Below, piece after piece: positions 13,466 to 15,160 of a stretch of DNA of 15,160 nt. The stretch covers positions 1-15,160 of the forward strand of contig JAEWSS010000105.1 of NCBI GenBank assembly GCA_023459755.1, given 5' to 3'. The position numbers were made by a program, and so were the translations under genes. Origin of the DNA: Verrucomicrobiota bacterium. Its GTDB lineage: Bacteria; Verrucomicrobiota; Lentisphaeria; Victivallales; Victivallaceae. The first letter of the stretch is position 1, and each line of letters opens with the position of its first letter. The notes under the pieces are model-generated. The model worked only from the letters and a program-made list of their open reading frames with translations. It was not told the DNA's origin and searched no databases.

Positions 13466-14800
13466 CTATTCGACCTTGAGGTTGCGGTGGTCGGCCACAT
13501 ATTTCGCCTTGCCGGTGGCGCGCTCAAGCGAATTCGGTTCGACCAGTTCGAGTTTGAAATGGATTCCGGTATAGGCGGTGACGTCGCGCGTGATACGCTC
13601 TTTGAGTTTCACCATCTCGTCCATTTTGTCGCTGAACGCATGCGGCGCGAGTTCCACCTTCAGCACGGCTTCATCAAGGTTGTGCGGGCGGTACAGCTCA
13701 ATCAGGTAATGCGGCGTAACGCCGTCGATCTTGAGCAGCGCCTCTTCAACCTGCGACGGGAAGACGTTGACGCCGCGGATAATCAGCATGTCGTCGGTTC
13801 TGCCCTTGACGCGACTCATCATCATGCCGGTTCGTCCGCACGGGCAGGCGATCCGGTAGATGCTGGCGAGATCGCGGGTGCGGTAGCGCAGCACCGGACA
13901 TGCCTCCTTGCCAAGCGCCGTAATGACCAGCTCGCCGACTTCGCCCTCCGCGACCGGTTCCAGCGTTTCCGGGTTGATGCATTCAAAAATGAAGTGATCC
14001 TCCTGAATATGCATGCCGCGTCTGGCGGCGCATTCGCCGGCGACGCCCGGCCCGATTACTTCGGAAAGACCGTAATTGTTGAAGGCGTGGATCGGAAGTT
14101 TGCTTTCGATGGCGTCGCGCATCATTTCGGTCCACGGTTCGCCGCCGAAGTGGGCGTAGCGCAGCGCGATTTCGCCGTGGTTAAGGTTCATCTGCTCCAG
14201 CGCCTCGGCCAGATTCAGCGCGTAGGACGGCGTGCAGATCAATGTTTCCACGCCGAGGTCGCGCAGCAGCGCAATCTGGCGCTGGGTGTTGCCTGACGAC
14301 GCCGGAACCACCGCCGCGCCGACGTTTTCAATGCCGTAATGCAGGCCGAATCCGCCGGTGAAAAGTCCGTATCCGAATGCGATCTGGGTAATCTGGTTCG
14401 GCGTAAGTCCGCCGGCGACCAGAAAACGCGAACAGAGTTCGGCCCACAGCTTCAGGTCGTTTTTGGTGTATCCGACCATGGTCGGCGTACCGGTCGTGCC
14501 GCTGGAGCCGTGGATGCGGGCGAGTTCGGACGGCTTTACCGCGAACAGGCCGAACGGGTAGCTGTCGCGCATATTCTGTTTTACAGTGAACGGCAGTTTG
14601 CGGATGTCGTCCAGTGATTTGATGCTTTCTCCGGTGATGTGCCGTTTTTCAAGTTCATCCCGATAGAACGGAACTCTTTTTGCGTATTCCACGGTTTCGC
14701 GCAGACGGCGCAGCTGCAAATCTTTTATTTCGGAGACTTTCATCGTCTCCGCCGCCGGATTCCAAATCCGGTTTTCGATCACGAAGTCTGAATCTGCCAT
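13466..14800 (-). CDS. Phenylacetate-CoA ligase family protein (PaaK-like)
   Basis: This is an ATP-dependent acyl/aryl-acid:CoA ligase (adenylate-forming) that activates phenylacetate or a similar arylacetate to its CoA thioester. From the ATG at 14800 it is 444 residues, the usual PaaK length. Motifs are the phosphate loop SSGTTGTP (99-106), NNYGLSE (241-247), YRTRDL (306-311), the ACPCGRTG segment with its paired cysteines (318-325), the hinge GRTDDMLIIRGVNVFPSQVEE (333-353) and the catalytic-lysine region ATGKAKYV (K431 or K433). An open frame to 14899 is rejected, because those residues overlap the ACT gene and match nothing in the family, whereas the sequence from MADSDFVIEN onward does. 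It lies 19 bases after the ACT-domain gene. Such ACT/PaaK pairs are frequent in anaerobes, often with indolepyruvate:ferredoxin oxidoreductase, which is not seen here. The substrate is not determined. Confidence 0.92.
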   Translation of the reverse strand: MADSDFVIENRIWNPAAETMKVSEIKDLQLRRLRETVEYAKRVPFYRDELEKRHITGESIKSLDDIRKLPFTVKQNMRDSYPFGLFAVKPSELARIHGSSGTTGTPTMVGYTKNDLKLWAELCSRFLVAGGLTPNQITQIAFGYGLFTGGFGLHYGIENVGAAVVPASSGNTQRQIALLRDLGVETLICTPSYALNLAEALEQMNLNHGEIALRYAHFGGEPWTEMMRDAIESKLPIHAFNNYGLSEVIGPGVAGECAARRGMHIQEDHFIFECINPETLEPVAEGEVGELVITALGKEACPVLRYRTRDLASIYRIACPCGRTGMMMSRVKGRTDDMLIIRGVNVFPSQVEEALLKIDGVTPHYLIELYRPHNLDEAVLKVELAPHAFSDKMDEMVKLKERITRDVTAYTGIHFKLELVEPNSLERATGKAKYVADHRNLKVE

Positions 14801-14819
14801 TTTACCTGAGGCCGTCCTT

Positions 14820-15160
14820 TCAGTGGAAGAGTTCGACGCCTTCAATGACGTCGATGTGTTCACGTTCCAGAGCCTCGAGCGCCTTGTCCGGGTCTTCAAA
14901 GCGGAACACCATCACCGCCTTGTCCCCCTTGCCGAAGGTGAACGCGTACATGTATTCAACACTGAGGTTGTTGCGGTCAAGCACGCTGAGCACGGCGGCG
15001 AGTCCGCCGACATGGTCGTCCACCGGCAGCGCCAGAACTTCGGTCACTTTCACCACCACGCCGGCGGCGGAAAGCACATCGCGCGCCGTCTGCCAGTCCT
15101 CGACCAGGAGGCGCATGATGCCGAACTGTTCGGTATCCGCCAGACTGAGCGTCCGGATGT
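14820..15160 (-). CDS. Tandem ACT-domain protein, C-terminal part (5' end outside window)
   Basis: This is a small regulatory protein of two ACT modules, the fold that binds amino acids to control enzymes or transcription. The frame stays open past the first in-window ATG (15116). The residues before it (IRTLSLADTEQFGI) are the conserved end of the first ACT unit, so the true start lies beyond the right edge and 15116 is not the start. Visible are the end of ACT 1 (IMRLLVED), the linker with VLALPVDDHVGGLAAVLSVL (about residues 42-61 of the visible part), and the second ACT unit NNLSVEYMYAFTFGKGDKAVMVFRFED. About 113 of a likely ~140 residues are present. This type commonly precedes PaaK-like ligase genes, and it is followed here by one after 19 bases. 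It is thought to sense an amino acid related to the ligase substrate, but this is inference. Confidence 0.85.
   Translation of the reverse strand, partial: IRTLSLADTEQFGIMRLLVEDWQTARDVLSAAGVVVKVTEVLALPVDDHVGGLAAVLSVLDRNNLSVEYMYAFTFGKGDKAVMVFRFEDPDKALEALEREHIDVIEGVELFH

Noticed and set aside
13064..14296. 410-codon plus-strand frame opposite the CoA ligase and acyltransferase genes
   Set aside because: It crosses the boundary of two convincing genes, is rich in Arg, His and Gln typical of reversed GC-rich codons, and shows no domain.
14801..14899. Longer CoA-ligase frame starting at 14899
   Set aside because: The extra 33 residues overlap the end of the ACT-domain gene, are Arg/Ser/Thr-rich and match nothing in the PaaK family.
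1..15160. CRISPR arrays, tRNA/rRNA genes, insertion sequences, prophage or toxin-antitoxin modules
   Set aside because: I saw no regularly spaced repeats, no transposase or integrase motifs, no terminal inverted repeats with target duplications, and no cloverleaf-like or rRNA sequence.

Overview
This 15.2 kb window is a gene-dense, GC-rich bacterial chromosome segment with almost no non-coding DNA. Both ends cut through genes: a dnaG fragment on the left and an ACT-domain gene on the right. The gene set suggests an anaerobic heterotroph of the PVC group, possibly a Lentisphaerae/Victivallales relative. It includes a cytoplasmic GH2 glycosidase, an arylacetate-type CoA ligase paired with a tandem-ACT protein, an endonuclease-type MutL, and a KAS I with no fatty-acid neighbours. 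That placement is inference from gene content only; no marker was aligned.

Layout, left to right. (1) 2-1033, plus strand: the C-terminal part of DnaG primase, a small two-helix membrane protein and a probable terminator. (2) 1075-2307, minus strand: a FabB-type ketoacyl-ACP synthase. Its promoter lies back to back with that of the next unit in a 120-bp divergent spacer. (3) 2428-5315, plus strand: a DppD/OppD-like ABC ATPase overlapping mutL by ATGA. (4) 5340-7390, plus strand: the rpsB-tsf translation operon, with a recognisable promoter, a structured leader, strong Shine-Dalgarno sites and a perfect 16-bp-stem terminator. (5) 7494-8444, plus strand: a BASS/SBF-like membrane transporter. 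(6) 15160-8464, minus strand: a tightly packed run transcribed right to left. Its order is ACT-domain protein, phenylacetate-CoA ligase family enzyme, two-domain GNAT-like acyltransferase, queD, queE, a 66-aa Nif11-like small protein, queC and a GH2 glycoside hydrolase. It ends in a terminator whose hairpin sits inside the 3' end of the convergent transporter gene.

Functionally, queD, queE and queC convert 7,8-dihydroneopterin triphosphate to preQ0, the 7-deazaguanine precursor of queuosine. FolE, QueF and Tgt are not in the window. RpsB and EF-Ts form the classical translation pair. DnaG and MutL are replication and repair housekeeping genes. The ACT/CoA-ligase pair is a common anaerobe combination linked to aryl or amino-acid-derived acids, but here it is joined to an uncharacterised acyltransferase that runs directly into queD.

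The most unusual points are the Nif11-like small ORF wedged between queE and queC by an ATGA overlap, the acyltransferase coupled to queD, the long Ala/Lys/Glu tail of S2, and the structured rpsB leader. I see no CRISPR array, insertion sequence, prophage gene, tRNA or rRNA, and no stretch over 300 bases lacks a gene.
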